A stretch of 64,000 nt of DNA from Bin76 sp963665765 (GTDB taxonomy: Bacteria; Actinomycetota; Acidimicrobiia; Spongiisociales; ZC4RG35): NCBI GenBank assembly GCA_963665765.1, contig OY762464.1, positions 2,294,001 through 2,358,000 on the forward strand. Direction: 5' to 3'. Positions 25,653-34,821 of the stretch are shown here, in pieces; position 1 is the first letter of the stretch, and every line of letters starts with the position of its first letter. The notes below the pieces were generated by a model that saw only the letters and a list, made by a program, of their open reading frames with translations, did not search any database and was not told the origin of the DNA. The translations under genes and the position numbers were made by a program.

Positions 25653-27389
25653 ATGGAGCACCTCTCCGCCCCATCACCTCGTTCTGTGGCCAGACGCTTG
25701 GCATTGTTGGGAGGTTTGTTGGTGGCGGCCTGGTTCGGGATGGCGTTCAAGATGTACACCGTCCAGGTGGTGGAGGATGACGGATACGCGGAGCGCGGCC
25801 TGCGGCAGCGTATCTCCATCAAGGAAGTGCTGCCCGAGCGGGGGGAGATTTTCGATCGCAACGGGGAGGCCTTGGCGCTCACCGTCCTGGGCGCCAGCCT
25901 GTTCGCCGTGCCGTCTGAAATCGACGATCCCGTGCTGGTCGCCCAGCAGGTGGGCGCCCGAGTGGGGGCGGATGTGGACAGACTGGTCAGAGACCTCCGG
26001 TCGGGGAAGGACTTCGTCTACATCAAACGTCAACTGGAGGTGGATGTGGTGCAAGAGATCATGGACCTGGGGTACGCCGGGGTATACAGTGAACCCGAGT
26101 CCAAACGTATCTACCCTTCTTCGGTCGCCTCCCATGTTCTGGGAATGGTCAATGTTGACGGGACGGGCATTGAAGGTCTTGAGTACTACTACCAGGAGGA
26201 ACTGGCCGGCGAGCCGGGACGGGCGATGATTGAGCAGGATGTGCAGGGCCGCCAGATTCCGACCGGGCTCCGGGAGATAACCGAAGCAGTGCGAGGGTCT
26301 GATCTGATCACCACCTTGGATCTGTTGCTGCAGTACAGCCTGATGGAGTCCTGCTGGTCCGGAGTGGCTCGCACCGGCGCCCACCAGTGTTGGGCTTTGG
26401 CGTTGAGTGTGGAGACCGGGGAGATCCTGGCGCTGGGGGGCGTGCCCAGTTTCGACCCCGAACGTCGGGTTACCGAGGATGGATCCCCCTTCTCCAATTT
26501 CGCGATACGTGGCCTATACGAACCCGGTTCCACTCAGAAAACGGTTACCCTCGCCGCGGCGTTGGATTCGGGCACCTGGAAAGCTTCCGATCTGATCCCC
26601 GAGGTCCCCTACGAGATCGAGATTTTCCCCCAAGCGTGCGAAGATCCCGATGACGAAATATATGGGTGCTATCGGGACTTCGGTTTTCACCAACCGGAGG
26701 ATATGACCGTGGCCGACACTTTCGTACGTTCCTCCAACGTGGGAACCATCATGGTCCAGCAGAGGCTTGCAGACGGTGTGCTGGCCGATTACATATCAGC
26801 ATTTGGCCTGGGCGATCTCACGGGAGTGGATTTTTCGGGTGAAGCGGAGGGACAGATCAACCTCGACCCCTCCTGCAGCACCTGTTCGGCTTCGGCGGCG
26901 ATCGGTTACTCGGTGGCGGTTACCCCTCTTCAGATGGCGGCGGCGTTCGCCGCGGTGGCCAACGACGGGGTTTGGGTGCAGCCGCACTTGGTGAAGGCGC
27001 TGCGGGTGGACGGAGAGATGCAGGAGGTGACCGACATCACCCGGCGCAGGGTGGTTGAGCCCGAGACCGCCCGGATCATGCACCGTCTGATGGCCGACAC
27101 AGTCAGCAAGGGGACTGGTCTGAAGGCGGCGGTGCAGGGATTCGAGGTGGGCGGCAAGACCGGTACCTCCTCCAAACTGGGTTTCGACGGATATGAAGAT
27201 CAACTCAATATCGCCTCCTTTATCGGAATGGCCCCCATCGACGACCCCAAGGTAGTGGTGCTGGTGCTGGTGGACAGCCCCACCAGAGAGGAATATCGAA
27301 CGGGTGGCTCCGCCGCCGCTCCGGTGTTCTCCGAGATTATGGAAGTCGCCCTAAGACGATTGGGAGAAATCCCCGATGAAACCTCCTGA
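25653..27389 (+). CDS. ftsI: Peptidoglycan transpeptidase FtsI (class B penicillin-binding protein)
   Basis: Septal D,D-transpeptidase of 578 residues. It has an N-terminal membrane anchor (about residues 12-30), a PBP dimerisation domain with 'RGEIFDRNGE', and a transpeptidase domain with Ser-x-x-Lys in 'GSTQK' near 292, Ser-x-Asn in 'SSNVG' near 360 and 'GGKTGTSS' near 500. No PASTA repeats at the C-terminus. A pair of cysteines in the insertion after the active serine is unusual. It overlaps murE by 14 nt. Confidence 0.94.
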   Translation: MEHLSAPSPRSVARRLALLGGLLVAAWFGMAFKMYTVQVVEDDGYAERGLRQRISIKEVLPERGEIFDRNGEALALTVLGASLFAVPSEIDDPVLVAQQVGARVGADVDRLVRDLRSGKDFVYIKRQLEVDVVQEIMDLGYAGVYSEPESKRIYPSSVASHVLGMVNVDGTGIEGLEYYYQEELAGEPGRAMIEQDVQGRQIPTGLREITEAVRGSDLITTLDLLLQYSLMESCWSGVARTGAHQCWALALSVETGEILALGGVPSFDPERRVTEDGSPFSNFAIRGLYEPGSTQKTVTLAAALDSGTWKASDLIPEVPYEIEIFPQACEDPDDEIYGCYRDFGFHQPEDMTVADTFVRSSNVGTIMVQQRLADGVLADYISAFGLGDLTGVDFSGEAEGQINLDPSCSTCSASAAIGYSVAVTPLQMAAAFAAVANDGVWVQPHLVKALRVDGEMQEVTDITRRRVVEPETARIMHRLMADTVSKGTGLKAAVQGFEVGGKTGTSSKLGFDGYEDQLNIASFIGMAPIDDPKVVVLVLVDSPTREEYRTGGSAAAPVFSEIMEVALRRLGEIPDETS

Positions 27390-28848
27390 GATGACGGTTG
27401 GGATGCTGGCCGATCGTCTGGGCGCTTCCGTGTCGGGGTGCAGAGATGTCCTCGTGCGCGGCGTGTGTCATGACAGCCGCCGGGTGGAGGAGGGGGATTT
27501 GTTCGTGGCGATCAAAGGCGGGCGGTTTGATGGTCATGACCACGTCGGAGAGGCGGTTTCCCGGGGGGCGGCGGCGGTGGTATGTGAACGGCCTCTGAAT
27601 CAGCCCGTGCCCCAGATCGTGGCGCCGAACGGGCGGGTGGCCCTGGCGCGGGCGGCCGCCGAGGTGTATGGCCATCCCTCCCGCCATCTGCGGTTGGTGG
27701 GAGTCACGGGCACCAATGGAAAGACCACTGTGGTGCACATGATCGAATCGGTGGTCCGCTCCGCGGGGGGCCGGACCGGGATGATCGGAACTCTGGGGGT
27801 TCGGATAGGTCCCACAGTGATGCCCACCGTCCTCACCACTCCCGAAGCTTCGGATGTCCAGCGGCAGCTTCAGACCATGCGATGCAACGGCGTGGACACC
27901 GTTCTAATGGAGGCCTCCTCCCATGGTCTGGCTACCAACCGGGTGGACCATCTCCGTTTCGAGCTGGCGGTTTTCACCAATCTGGGACACGACCATTTGG
28001 ATTTTCACGGAAGCCGGGAGAGTTACTACCGCAGCAAGGAACGACTCTTTTCACCCGAGCTGTCTTCGGCGGCGGTGGTGTGGACCGATGACGAGTGGGG
28101 GCGGAGACTGGCGGCCGGCTGCCGGATTCCGGTGACCACGGTCGGATCCGGCCCCGAGGCCGAGGTGAGCGGAGAGATGGTTAGCCAGAGCCTCAACGGA
28201 GTGGTCATGGCCTGTCGGGCGGGGGGGACCACCTTCGAACTGGAGACGTCCATGGGGGGAGGTCACAACGGCGTCAATGCTCTGGTGGCGGCGGCCGCCG
28301 CTCTCCGGATGGGTTACTCGACTTCCGAGATTGCGGTGGGCATGGCGGGCATGGCGCCGGTGGAGGGACGCTTCGAAGTGATAGCCACGGCGCCGGCGGC
28401 CGTGGTGGTTGACTACGCCCATACCCCCGGAGCGATCACGGCGGTGATCGCCGCGGCCCGGGCGACGGCCCGGGGACGGGTGATCACGGTGATCGGGGCC
28501 GGAGGAGATCGCGACCGCAGCAAGCGAGCGGAGATGGCCGCGGCGGCCGCCGCGGCGGATCGGGTCATGCTCACCTCCGACAACCCCCGGACCGAGGATC
28601 CTCTGGCGATTCTGACCGACCTGGCGGTGGGATTGTCGGGGAAACGGCATGCGATGGATCCCGACCGCCGTAGGGCCATCCACACCGCGGTGGGATGGGC
28701 CCGCCCGGGCGACGTGGTGTTGATTCTGGGAAAGGGCCATGAGCGCCATCAGGAGATAGAGGGTGAACGCCTTCCGTTCGACGATCGGCAGTTGGCTCGG
28801 GAAGCGTTGGAGGCGGTTGACCGCCCCCTCGGAGGGGGGCGAGGATGA
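27376..28848 (+). CDS. murE: UDP-MurNAc-tripeptide synthetase (meso-DAP adding)
   Basis: Adds the third stem residue to UDP-MurNAc-L-Ala-D-Glu. 490 residues with ATP loop 'GVTGTNGKTT' near 110, the carbamylated-lysine region 'YYRSKERLF', and 'DNPRTEDP' near 402. The DNPR motif is characteristic of enzymes selecting meso-diaminopimelate rather than lysine. It starts inside ftsI. mraY starts on its stop codon, leaving no room for murF, which usually comes next. Confidence 0.95.
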   Translation: MKPPEMTVGMLADRLGASVSGCRDVLVRGVCHDSRRVEEGDLFVAIKGGRFDGHDHVGEAVSRGAAAVVCERPLNQPVPQIVAPNGRVALARAAAEVYGHPSRHLRLVGVTGTNGKTTVVHMIESVVRSAGGRTGMIGTLGVRIGPTVMPTVLTTPEASDVQRQLQTMRCNGVDTVLMEASSHGLATNRVDHLRFELAVFTNLGHDHLDFHGSRESYYRSKERLFSPELSSAAVVWTDDEWGRRLAAGCRIPVTTVGSGPEAEVSGEMVSQSLNGVVMACRAGGTTFELETSMGGGHNGVNALVAAAAALRMGYSTSEIAVGMAGMAPVEGRFEVIATAPAAVVVDYAHTPGAITAVIAAARATARGRVITVIGAGGDRDRSKRAEMAAAAAAADRVMLTSDNPRTEDPLAILTDLAVGLSGKRHAMDPDRRRAIHTAVGWARPGDVVLILGKGHERHQEIEGERLPFDDRQLAREALEAVDRPLGGGRG

Positions 28849-29894
28849 TCAATCTCTTGGTGGGATCGTCGGTGGGATTTGTCCTCTCCATCGTGCTGAC
28901 CTACTACGGAATCAAAGTGTTGCGACGACTCGACATCGGGGATTTTGTCCAGGAGGAGATCCGAAGCGCCCACGGTCATAAGCTCGGGACTCCCACTATG
29001 GGAGGGGTGCTGTTCGTGGGCGCGGCGGTCATCGCCTATCTGATTTCCCATATTCGTTTCAACTTTTCCGGTGGGCCGCTCACCGAGGTAGCGCCCATAC
29101 CCACCGGAGGTCTGTTGTGTCTGGTGGCCCTGCTCGGGATGGCCGCCATCGGTTTCCTGGACGACCTGAAGAAAACCCGCCGTCGCCGGTCCCTTGGTCT
29201 GGGAAAGACGGCCAAGTTCGGGGGTCAGATCGCGGTGGCGGCATTGTTCGTGTGGGGCGCCCGAAGCTCGGACGTGGTCACCGAGCTGTCCTTCACCCGA
29301 CCTTTGGGGATTGAACTGGGAGCGCTGTTTACGGTGCTGGTGTTGGTGATGTTGACCGGGGCGGCCAACGGCGCCAATCTGGCGGACGGGATGGACGGAC
29401 TGGCCGGTGGATCGGCGATCCTGATGTTCGGGGCTTACATCGTGATTGCCTTCTGGCAGGTTCGGCATCCCGATATCTATGCCGCGGTGGACCCGCTGGC
29501 TCTGGCCACCCTGGCGGCGGCGATGACGGGCGCCCTTTTGGGGTTTCTCTGGTGGAACGCTCCACCGGCCAAGATCTTCATGGGAGACGTGGGTTCCCAT
29601 GCTATCGGTGGTCTGCTGGCCGCCTTGGCGGTGCTGACCAACACCCAGTTGCTGCTGGTGGTGATCGGCGGGCTGTTTGTGGCGGAAACGCTGTCGGTGA
29701 TCATCCAGGTGACCAGCTTCCAGACCACGGGCCGGCGGGTGTTCCGCATGGCGCCCTTTCACTTTCATTTCGGCCTGGCCGGCTGGCAGGAGCCGACTGT
29801 GGTAATCCGGTTCTGGATACTGGCCGGAATCGGGGTCACTCTGGGGCTGGGGATCTTCTACGCTGATTTCCTGTCGCTGGAAGGATTGCTGTGA
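28845..29894 (+). CDS. mraY: Phospho-MurNAc-pentapeptide transferase
   Basis: Ten-helix membrane enzyme that makes lipid I from UDP-MurNAc-pentapeptide and undecaprenyl phosphate. 349 residues. 'HGHKLGTPTMGG' near 44, 'GFLDDLKKTRRRR' (catalytic Asp-Asp) near 103, 'ANLADGMDGLAGG' near 176 and 'FMGDVGSHAIGG' near 244 are the MraY signatures; 'FHFHFGLAGW' replaces the common 'HHHFELKGW'. It overlaps murE and murD by 4 nt each. Confidence 0.95.
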   Translation: MINLLVGSSVGFVLSIVLTYYGIKVLRRLDIGDFVQEEIRSAHGHKLGTPTMGGVLFVGAAVIAYLISHIRFNFSGGPLTEVAPIPTGGLLCLVALLGMAAIGFLDDLKKTRRRRSLGLGKTAKFGGQIAVAALFVWGARSSDVVTELSFTRPLGIELGALFTVLVLVMLTGAANGANLADGMDGLAGGSAILMFGAYIVIAFWQVRHPDIYAAVDPLALATLAAAMTGALLGFLWWNAPPAKIFMGDVGSHAIGGLLAALAVLTNTQLLLVVIGGLFVAETLSVIIQVTSFQTTGRRVFRMAPFHFHFGLAGWQEPTVVIRFWILAGIGVTLGLGIFYADFLSLEGLL

Positions 29895-31201
29895 AACGTT
29901 GTCTGGTGCTGGGAGCCGGGGTGTCGGGAAGGGCCGCGGCGCGGATCGGCGCCGGGCTGGGTTGGAAGGTCAGGGTCTACGATGCCCGACCCCAGGCCTT
30001 GACGTCTCTCAACGGAGCAGGGGAATGGACGGCGGTGACCGGTCGTTGGCGACGGAACCTGGTGACCGATTGTGACCTGGTGGTGACCAGCCCCGGATTC
30101 GGGGAGGGTTCCCAGCCCATCCGGGACGCCCTGGGGGCGGGAAAGCCGGTGTGGAGCGAGATAGAACTGGCCTGTCGGGAACTGAGCACCGAAATGACCG
30201 CCATAACGGGCACCAACGGCAAGACCACCGTGGCGCTTTTGGTGGGAAGGATGCTGGCCTTGTCGGGGATGGAGGTTCCGGTGGTGGGCAACATCGGAGA
30301 TCCCCTTTCCAACCTGGTGGGAGGCGCCCATGAGCGGGCGGTGGTGGAGCTCTCCAGCTTCCAGTTGCGTTTCACCGGCACACTTTCGCCGCGAACCGCC
30401 GTGATCATCAATGTCACTGCCGATCACCTGGATTGGCACGGAACCCGCGACCGCTACCTGGCCGCCAAGGCGCGCATTCACTCCGCCCAGCGGGAAAACG
30501 ATCTGCTGATTATCGACGCCGATGATCCGGGCGCCCGCCGGGCGGCGGCCGGGGCTTCCAGTCAATTGCATGGCGTGGCGATGTCTTCGGGGACCGCCCG
30601 ATCGGGAAGGGAGGACGGCGATCTGGTGACCGGCGGGATCCGGATTCCGATCAGAGAGCTGGCGGTGAACGACCCTTCCTACCTGGTCGACTTGTTGATC
30701 GCGGCCACCGCCGCCCGCCGGTGGGGGGCATCGGACTCGGCAGTGGAGGAAGCGATCAGAGAGTTTCGTCCCGGTCCCCATCGCCGCTCCGTAGTGGGGG
30801 AGGTCGGGGGAGTGCGGTTCGTGGACGACTCCAAGGCCACCAATCCTCATGCGGCCCTGGCGGCCATCAACTCCTTCCGATCGGTGGTGCTGATCGCCGG
30901 CGGGCTGAACAAGGGTCTGGATCTTTCTCCTCTCACCATCGCCGCTCCGGTGAGAGGGGTGGTCTCCATTGGGAGGGCTTCATCCCAGTTGGTCTCCTCG
31001 GCGCCCCCCGGGCGGGTTACGCCCGCGCCATCCCTGGGCGAAGCGGTGGAAACGGCTCGGGGGCTGGCGCGCCCCGGGGACGTGGTGCTGTTGGCGCCCG
31101 GTTGCGCCTCTTTCGATCAGTTCGACTCCTATAAGGACCGCGGTGAGCAGTTTGGACGGATTGTCGCCCGGCTGGTGAGAGAAGAGGAGAAGAGGTTGTG
31201 A
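29891..31201 (+). CDS. murD: UDP-MurNAc-L-alanine:D-glutamate ligase
   Basis: Adds D-Glu in cytoplasmic precursor synthesis. 436 residues: N-terminal nucleotide fold 'VLGAGVSGRAAA', ATP loop 'ITGTNGKTTV' near 107, 'NVTADHLDWHG', 'VDDSKATNPHAA' and 'LAPGCASFDQF', all typical. The GTG start overlaps the mraY stop (GTGA), and ftsW starts on its own stop in the same way. Confidence 0.94.
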   Translation: MKRCLVLGAGVSGRAAARIGAGLGWKVRVYDARPQALTSLNGAGEWTAVTGRWRRNLVTDCDLVVTSPGFGEGSQPIRDALGAGKPVWSEIELACRELSTEMTAITGTNGKTTVALLVGRMLALSGMEVPVVGNIGDPLSNLVGGAHERAVVELSSFQLRFTGTLSPRTAVIINVTADHLDWHGTRDRYLAAKARIHSAQRENDLLIIDADDPGARRAAAGASSQLHGVAMSSGTARSGREDGDLVTGGIRIPIRELAVNDPSYLVDLLIAATAARRWGASDSAVEEAIREFRPGPHRRSVVGEVGGVRFVDDSKATNPHAALAAINSFRSVVLIAGGLNKGLDLSPLTIAAPVRGVVSIGRASSQLVSSAPPGRVTPAPSLGEAVETARGLARPGDVVLLAPGCASFDQFDSYKDRGEQFGRIVARLVREEEKRL

Positions 31202-32370
31202 GCACCGACGTAACCACCACCTTCCAGGCGCGGGCCGAGCGGATCCAGAGCCAGACGCGCTTTCGGATCAACCGACAGATAATCATGCTGTTTGCGTCGG
31301 TGGTCTTCACTTTGCTGGTCATCGGGTTGGGCGCCACCATTTCCGCCTCCTCAACGGTGGGAATCAACTACGAATACGGTCAGTATCACTTTTTCGTCAG
31401 ACAGCTAATGGGAGTGGGCTTGGGAACGATGGCGTTGATCGCGGCGTCCCAGATTCCCTACCAGTTGTATCGGCGCTATGCCAACCTGCTGTTCGGCGCC
31501 ACTCTGGCCATGCTGTTTATGGTGTTGCTGTTCGGCGTGCAGGTGGGAGGTAGCTCCCGTTGGTTGAGGCTCGGCCCGGTGGGTTTCGAGCCATCCGAAT
31601 TGGCCAAATTCGCGGTGATAGTACTGATGGCCTCGCTCATTGCCGGGGGAAGGGGGGTCTTCGATGACCTCAAGAGCTACGTTTCGGCCGTCTTGCTGGT
31701 GATGGGGAGTGTGGGGTTTCTGCTTCTTCAGCAGCCCGACTTCGGCACCACTCTGCTGATCGGCATCTGTTTGTTCGTGGTGCTGTGGGTGGGTGGAGCG
31801 CCGCTTGGCTACATAACGGGGTCGGTGGCGGTGGGGCTGGGCGTGTCGATCGTGCTGGCGGTGATCGCGCCTTATCGTCTGGATCGGCTGAAGGGGTTTC
31901 TTGATCCCTGGGCGGATGCCTCCGACACCGGCTACCAGCTCATCCAGTCGTGGGTGGCCTTGGGCACGGGAGGACTTTGGGGGGTGGGGCCGGGGAACAG
32001 CCGGGCGCGATGGTTCTATCTTCCCAACGCCCATACCGACTTTATTTTCGCCATCATCGGGGAGGAGATCGGACTGGTGGGAGGCCTGTTCGTCATCCTG
32101 CTCTTCATGGTGCTGGTGGTGTTGGGATGGGTGGTGGCTCGCCGGGCGGCCGACCACTTCGGACAGATGTTGGCGGCGGGGATCACCGCCTGGTTGGGCT
32201 TTCAGGGTTTGATCAATGTGGGAGGAGTGTTGGGTTGGCTGCCCATCACCGGCATCACTCTTCCCTTCATCTCCTACGGAGTTTCTTCCCTGGTGATGAC
32301 CATGGGGGCTCTGGGAGTGTTGTTCAACGTGGCCAGGCAGGGGCGCAATCCCCTCAAGGTGCGGGAATGA
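31198..32370 (+). CDS. ftsW: Septal peptidoglycan glycosyltransferase FtsW
   Basis: SEDS-family membrane glycan polymerase, partner of FtsI. 390 residues, about ten membrane segments. SEDS motifs: 'GGSSRWLRLGPVGFEPSELAKF' near 117, 'QQPDFGTTL' near 180, 'NAHTDFIFAIIGEEIGLVG' (with the catalytic Asp of the fourth periplasmic loop) near 278, and 'TGITLPFISYG' near 350. GTG start in a GTGA overlap with murD. Confidence 0.94.
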   Translation: MSTDVTTTFQARAERIQSQTRFRINRQIIMLFASVVFTLLVIGLGATISASSTVGINYEYGQYHFFVRQLMGVGLGTMALIAASQIPYQLYRRYANLLFGATLAMLFMVLLFGVQVGGSSRWLRLGPVGFEPSELAKFAVIVLMASLIAGGRGVFDDLKSYVSAVLLVMGSVGFLLLQQPDFGTTLLIGICLFVVLWVGGAPLGYITGSVAVGLGVSIVLAVIAPYRLDRLKGFLDPWADASDTGYQLIQSWVALGTGGLWGVGPGNSRARWFYLPNAHTDFIFAIIGEEIGLVGGLFVILLFMVLVVLGWVVARRAADHFGQMLAAGITAWLGFQGLINVGGVLGWLPITGITLPFISYGVSSLVMTMGALGVLFNVARQGRNPLKVRE

Positions 32371-33446
32371 CCTTCGCAATCGCCGCCGCGGGAACCGCCG
32401 GACATGTCTATCCGGGTCTGGCGGTGGCCCAAGCCCTGGTGTCACAGGGAGTGCCGCCGGAAGATGTGCTGTTCATCGGGGGAGACCGGATGGAGGCGGC
32501 GGCCGTTCCCCAGGCCGGTTACCGGCTGCTCTCGGTTCCCCTGCAAGGGTTGGTGCGCGGCGCGAGCGTTCGCAACCTCACCATTCCCTCCAAGGTGTCG
32601 AGAGCCGTCCGGCGGATACGCCGGGAGTTGTCCGAGCGGGGGGTGGGTGTGTTGCTCGCCACCGGCGGCTACGTCACCGCTCCGGCCGGGTGGGCGGCGC
32701 GGTCTCGGAAAATCCCGTTCTTTCTCTCGGAGCAGAATGCGGTGGCGGGACTGGCCAACCGGGTCATGGAGCGGTGGGCCACCAAAAGTTTTGCCTCGTT
32801 TCCCCATACGTCGGGTTTGAGGAGAGCCGAGTGGGTGGGAAATCCCATTCGGGCTGAGATCGCGGGGATGGATCGGACTGCCCTCCGGGAGGAGGCCGGT
32901 CGTCACTACGGGTTGGTGGAGGGCATTCCGGTGGTGGGGGTGATGGGGGGAGGTTTGGGAGCGGCGGTGGTCAACCAGAGGGTCGGTCGGATGTTGGAGG
33001 AGTGGAAAGGAGAACCCGTGCAGGTGGTGCATCTGAGCGGCCCCGCCCACTTCCCGCAGATGTCACAGCGGGCTTCCGCCGCCGGCCTTTGCTGGCGAGT
33101 GGTGGGCTTTGAGGAGCGGATGGAACTGTTTTACTCGGTATGTGATCTGGTGGTGGCTCGCGCCGGGGGCGGGGTGGCCGAACTCACCGCAGTGGGATTG
33201 CCTTCGGTGCTGATTCCCGGGGAGTTCGGTTCGGCCGGCCATCAGGCGGCCAATGCGGCCGCCTTGGCGCAGGCCGGAGCTGCGGTGACCCTGAACGAGG
33301 AAGACTTAGATAGGCTGGGTGCGGTGGTGGAAGGCCTGCTGTCCGATCCGGGGCGCCGTCAATCGATGGCCGAAGCCGCCCGGGCGATGTCCCGTCCGGG
33401 CGCCGCGCAGATGATTGCCGCGCAGATGAGGTGCGCCCGTGTTTGA
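32367..33446 (+). CDS. murG: UDP-GlcNAc:lipid I GlcNAc transferase
   Basis: Peripheral membrane GT28 enzyme that converts lipid I to lipid II. 359 residues. The N-terminal glycine loop reads 'AAGTAGHVYPGLAVA' (GGTGGH in most), the acceptor-side motif 'EQNAVAGLANR' is near 127, and the UDP-GlcNAc site 'RAGGGVAELTAVGLPSVLIP' is near 257. The ATG at 32367 overlaps the ftsW stop; the frame is open upstream but that part is shadow of ftsW. Confidence 0.92.
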   Translation: MTFAIAAAGTAGHVYPGLAVAQALVSQGVPPEDVLFIGGDRMEAAAVPQAGYRLLSVPLQGLVRGASVRNLTIPSKVSRAVRRIRRELSERGVGVLLATGGYVTAPAGWAARSRKIPFFLSEQNAVAGLANRVMERWATKSFASFPHTSGLRRAEWVGNPIRAEIAGMDRTALREEAGRHYGLVEGIPVVGVMGGGLGAAVVNQRVGRMLEEWKGEPVQVVHLSGPAHFPQMSQRASAAGLCWRVVGFEERMELFYSVCDLVVARAGGGVAELTAVGLPSVLIPGEFGSAGHQAANAAALAQAGAAVTLNEEDLDRLGAVVEGLLSDPGRRQSMAEAARAMSRPGAAQMIAAQMRCARV

Positions 33447-34821
33447 TCTTGGGGGGCGCACCGGGATACATGTGGTGGGGGTCGGGGGAGCGGGAATGAG
33501 TGGGCTGGCCAAGGTGCTGGCCGAGTCGGGCAAAAAGGTGACCGGATCGGATCTCCGTCGCTCTTCCCGGTTGGACGCCCTTGCCGACATCGGTGTCGAA
33601 GTCTGGTCGGGCCACCGTCCGGATCGGATCTCCGAACTTACCGATTTGATGGTGATCTCCTCCGCAGTGCCTGAGCAGGATCCCGAGGTGCGGGCTGCCC
33701 GCCGCTTGGGAGTGGAGGTGTGGAGACGTCCCCGGTTGCTGGCCGCCATGAGCGCCGAGGTCACCACCGTCGGTCCCACCGGAACCCATGGGAAGACCTC
33801 ATCCACGGCCATGCTGGTGGAAGCCGCCCGGGCCGCCGGGGAGAATCCCAGTTTTGTGGTCGGGGAACATGTGCTTGGGTTGGGAACCAATGCTGCCCGA
33901 GGCGCCGACCCCTGGCTGGTGCTGGAGGTGGACGAGGCGTTTCGCACTTTCGAGGAGATCACACTGGGGGGTCTGGTGATCAACAATGTGGAGGCTGAAC
34001 ATCTCGAGCATTTCGAGACCGTGGACAACCTGGAATCGAGCTTCGTCCGGGTGGCTCGGGGAGTGGACGGCCCGGTGGTGGCGGGAATCGATGATCCTGG
34101 AGCTCGACGGGTGGCGGTGAGAGCCGGTCTTCGGGGATTTGGATTGTCCGACGACGCCCACTGGCGGATCACCGAACTCTCCGAGGAGGCCGGAGGGGTC
34201 TCCTTCCGGCTGACGGGGGGCGCGATTGCTCCGAGGGTGACCGTGCCCTTTCCCGGGGTTCACATGGCCCGCAATGCCGCAGGGGTGCTGGCGCTGTGCG
34301 GCGAGATGGGTATTGATCTGGATCGGGCGGCGGCGGGGATTGCCCGCTACCGGGGAGTGCGGCGGCGTTATGAACATCGCGGGGTGGTGGCCGGCGTGAC
34401 CATCATCGATGACTATGCCCATCACCCTTCCGAAATCTCGGCCACCCTGCGAGCCGCCCTGAATTCGGGGTATCGGAGGGTTTGGACCATCTTCCAGCCC
34501 CACCTCTACTCGCGAACCGCTCAGATGTTCACCGGGCTGGGGGCGGCCTTGTCGATGGCGGATCGCATTGTGGTGACCGATGTCTACGGGGCTCGGGAAG
34601 AACCGCAGCCGGGAATCAGTGGCGAGTTGGTGGCGGCGGCCGCCCGCCGCCTGGGAGGAAGAGCGGTGGAATACTTTCCCCATCGTTCCGAGGTGGCGCA
34701 GCGCGTGGCGCCGCAGCTGCGAGAGGGTGATCTGGTGGTGACCATGGGGGCGGGTGACATCACCATGGTTCCCGGGGAACTGCTGGCGCTTTTGGCCGAG
34801 CAAGAGCGCGCTGATGAGTGA
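33439..34821 (+). CDS. murC: UDP-MurNAc:L-alanine ligase
   Basis: First stem-peptide ligase, 460 residues. 'IHVVGVGGAGMSGLA' near 10, ATP loop 'GTHGKTSST' near 115, 'DDYAHHPSEI' near 318 and 'TMGAGDI' near 435 identify MurC. The central segment is divergent: the usual 'EADESD' reads 'EVDEAFRTF', and 'TNIExDHLD' reads 'NNVEAEHLEHF'. These changes lie near the substrate and metal site, so they deserve notice although the fold is otherwise intact. GTG start, 8-nt overlap with murG. Confidence 0.9.
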   Translation: MFDLGGRTGIHVVGVGGAGMSGLAKVLAESGKKVTGSDLRRSSRLDALADIGVEVWSGHRPDRISELTDLMVISSAVPEQDPEVRAARRLGVEVWRRPRLLAAMSAEVTTVGPTGTHGKTSSTAMLVEAARAAGENPSFVVGEHVLGLGTNAARGADPWLVLEVDEAFRTFEEITLGGLVINNVEAEHLEHFETVDNLESSFVRVARGVDGPVVAGIDDPGARRVAVRAGLRGFGLSDDAHWRITELSEEAGGVSFRLTGGAIAPRVTVPFPGVHMARNAAGVLALCGEMGIDLDRAAAGIARYRGVRRRYEHRGVVAGVTIIDDYAHHPSEISATLRAALNSGYRRVWTIFQPHLYSRTAQMFTGLGAALSMADRIVVTDVYGAREEPQPGISGELVAAAARRLGGRAVEYFPHRSEVAQRVAPQLREGDLVVTMGAGDITMVPGELLALLAEQERADE

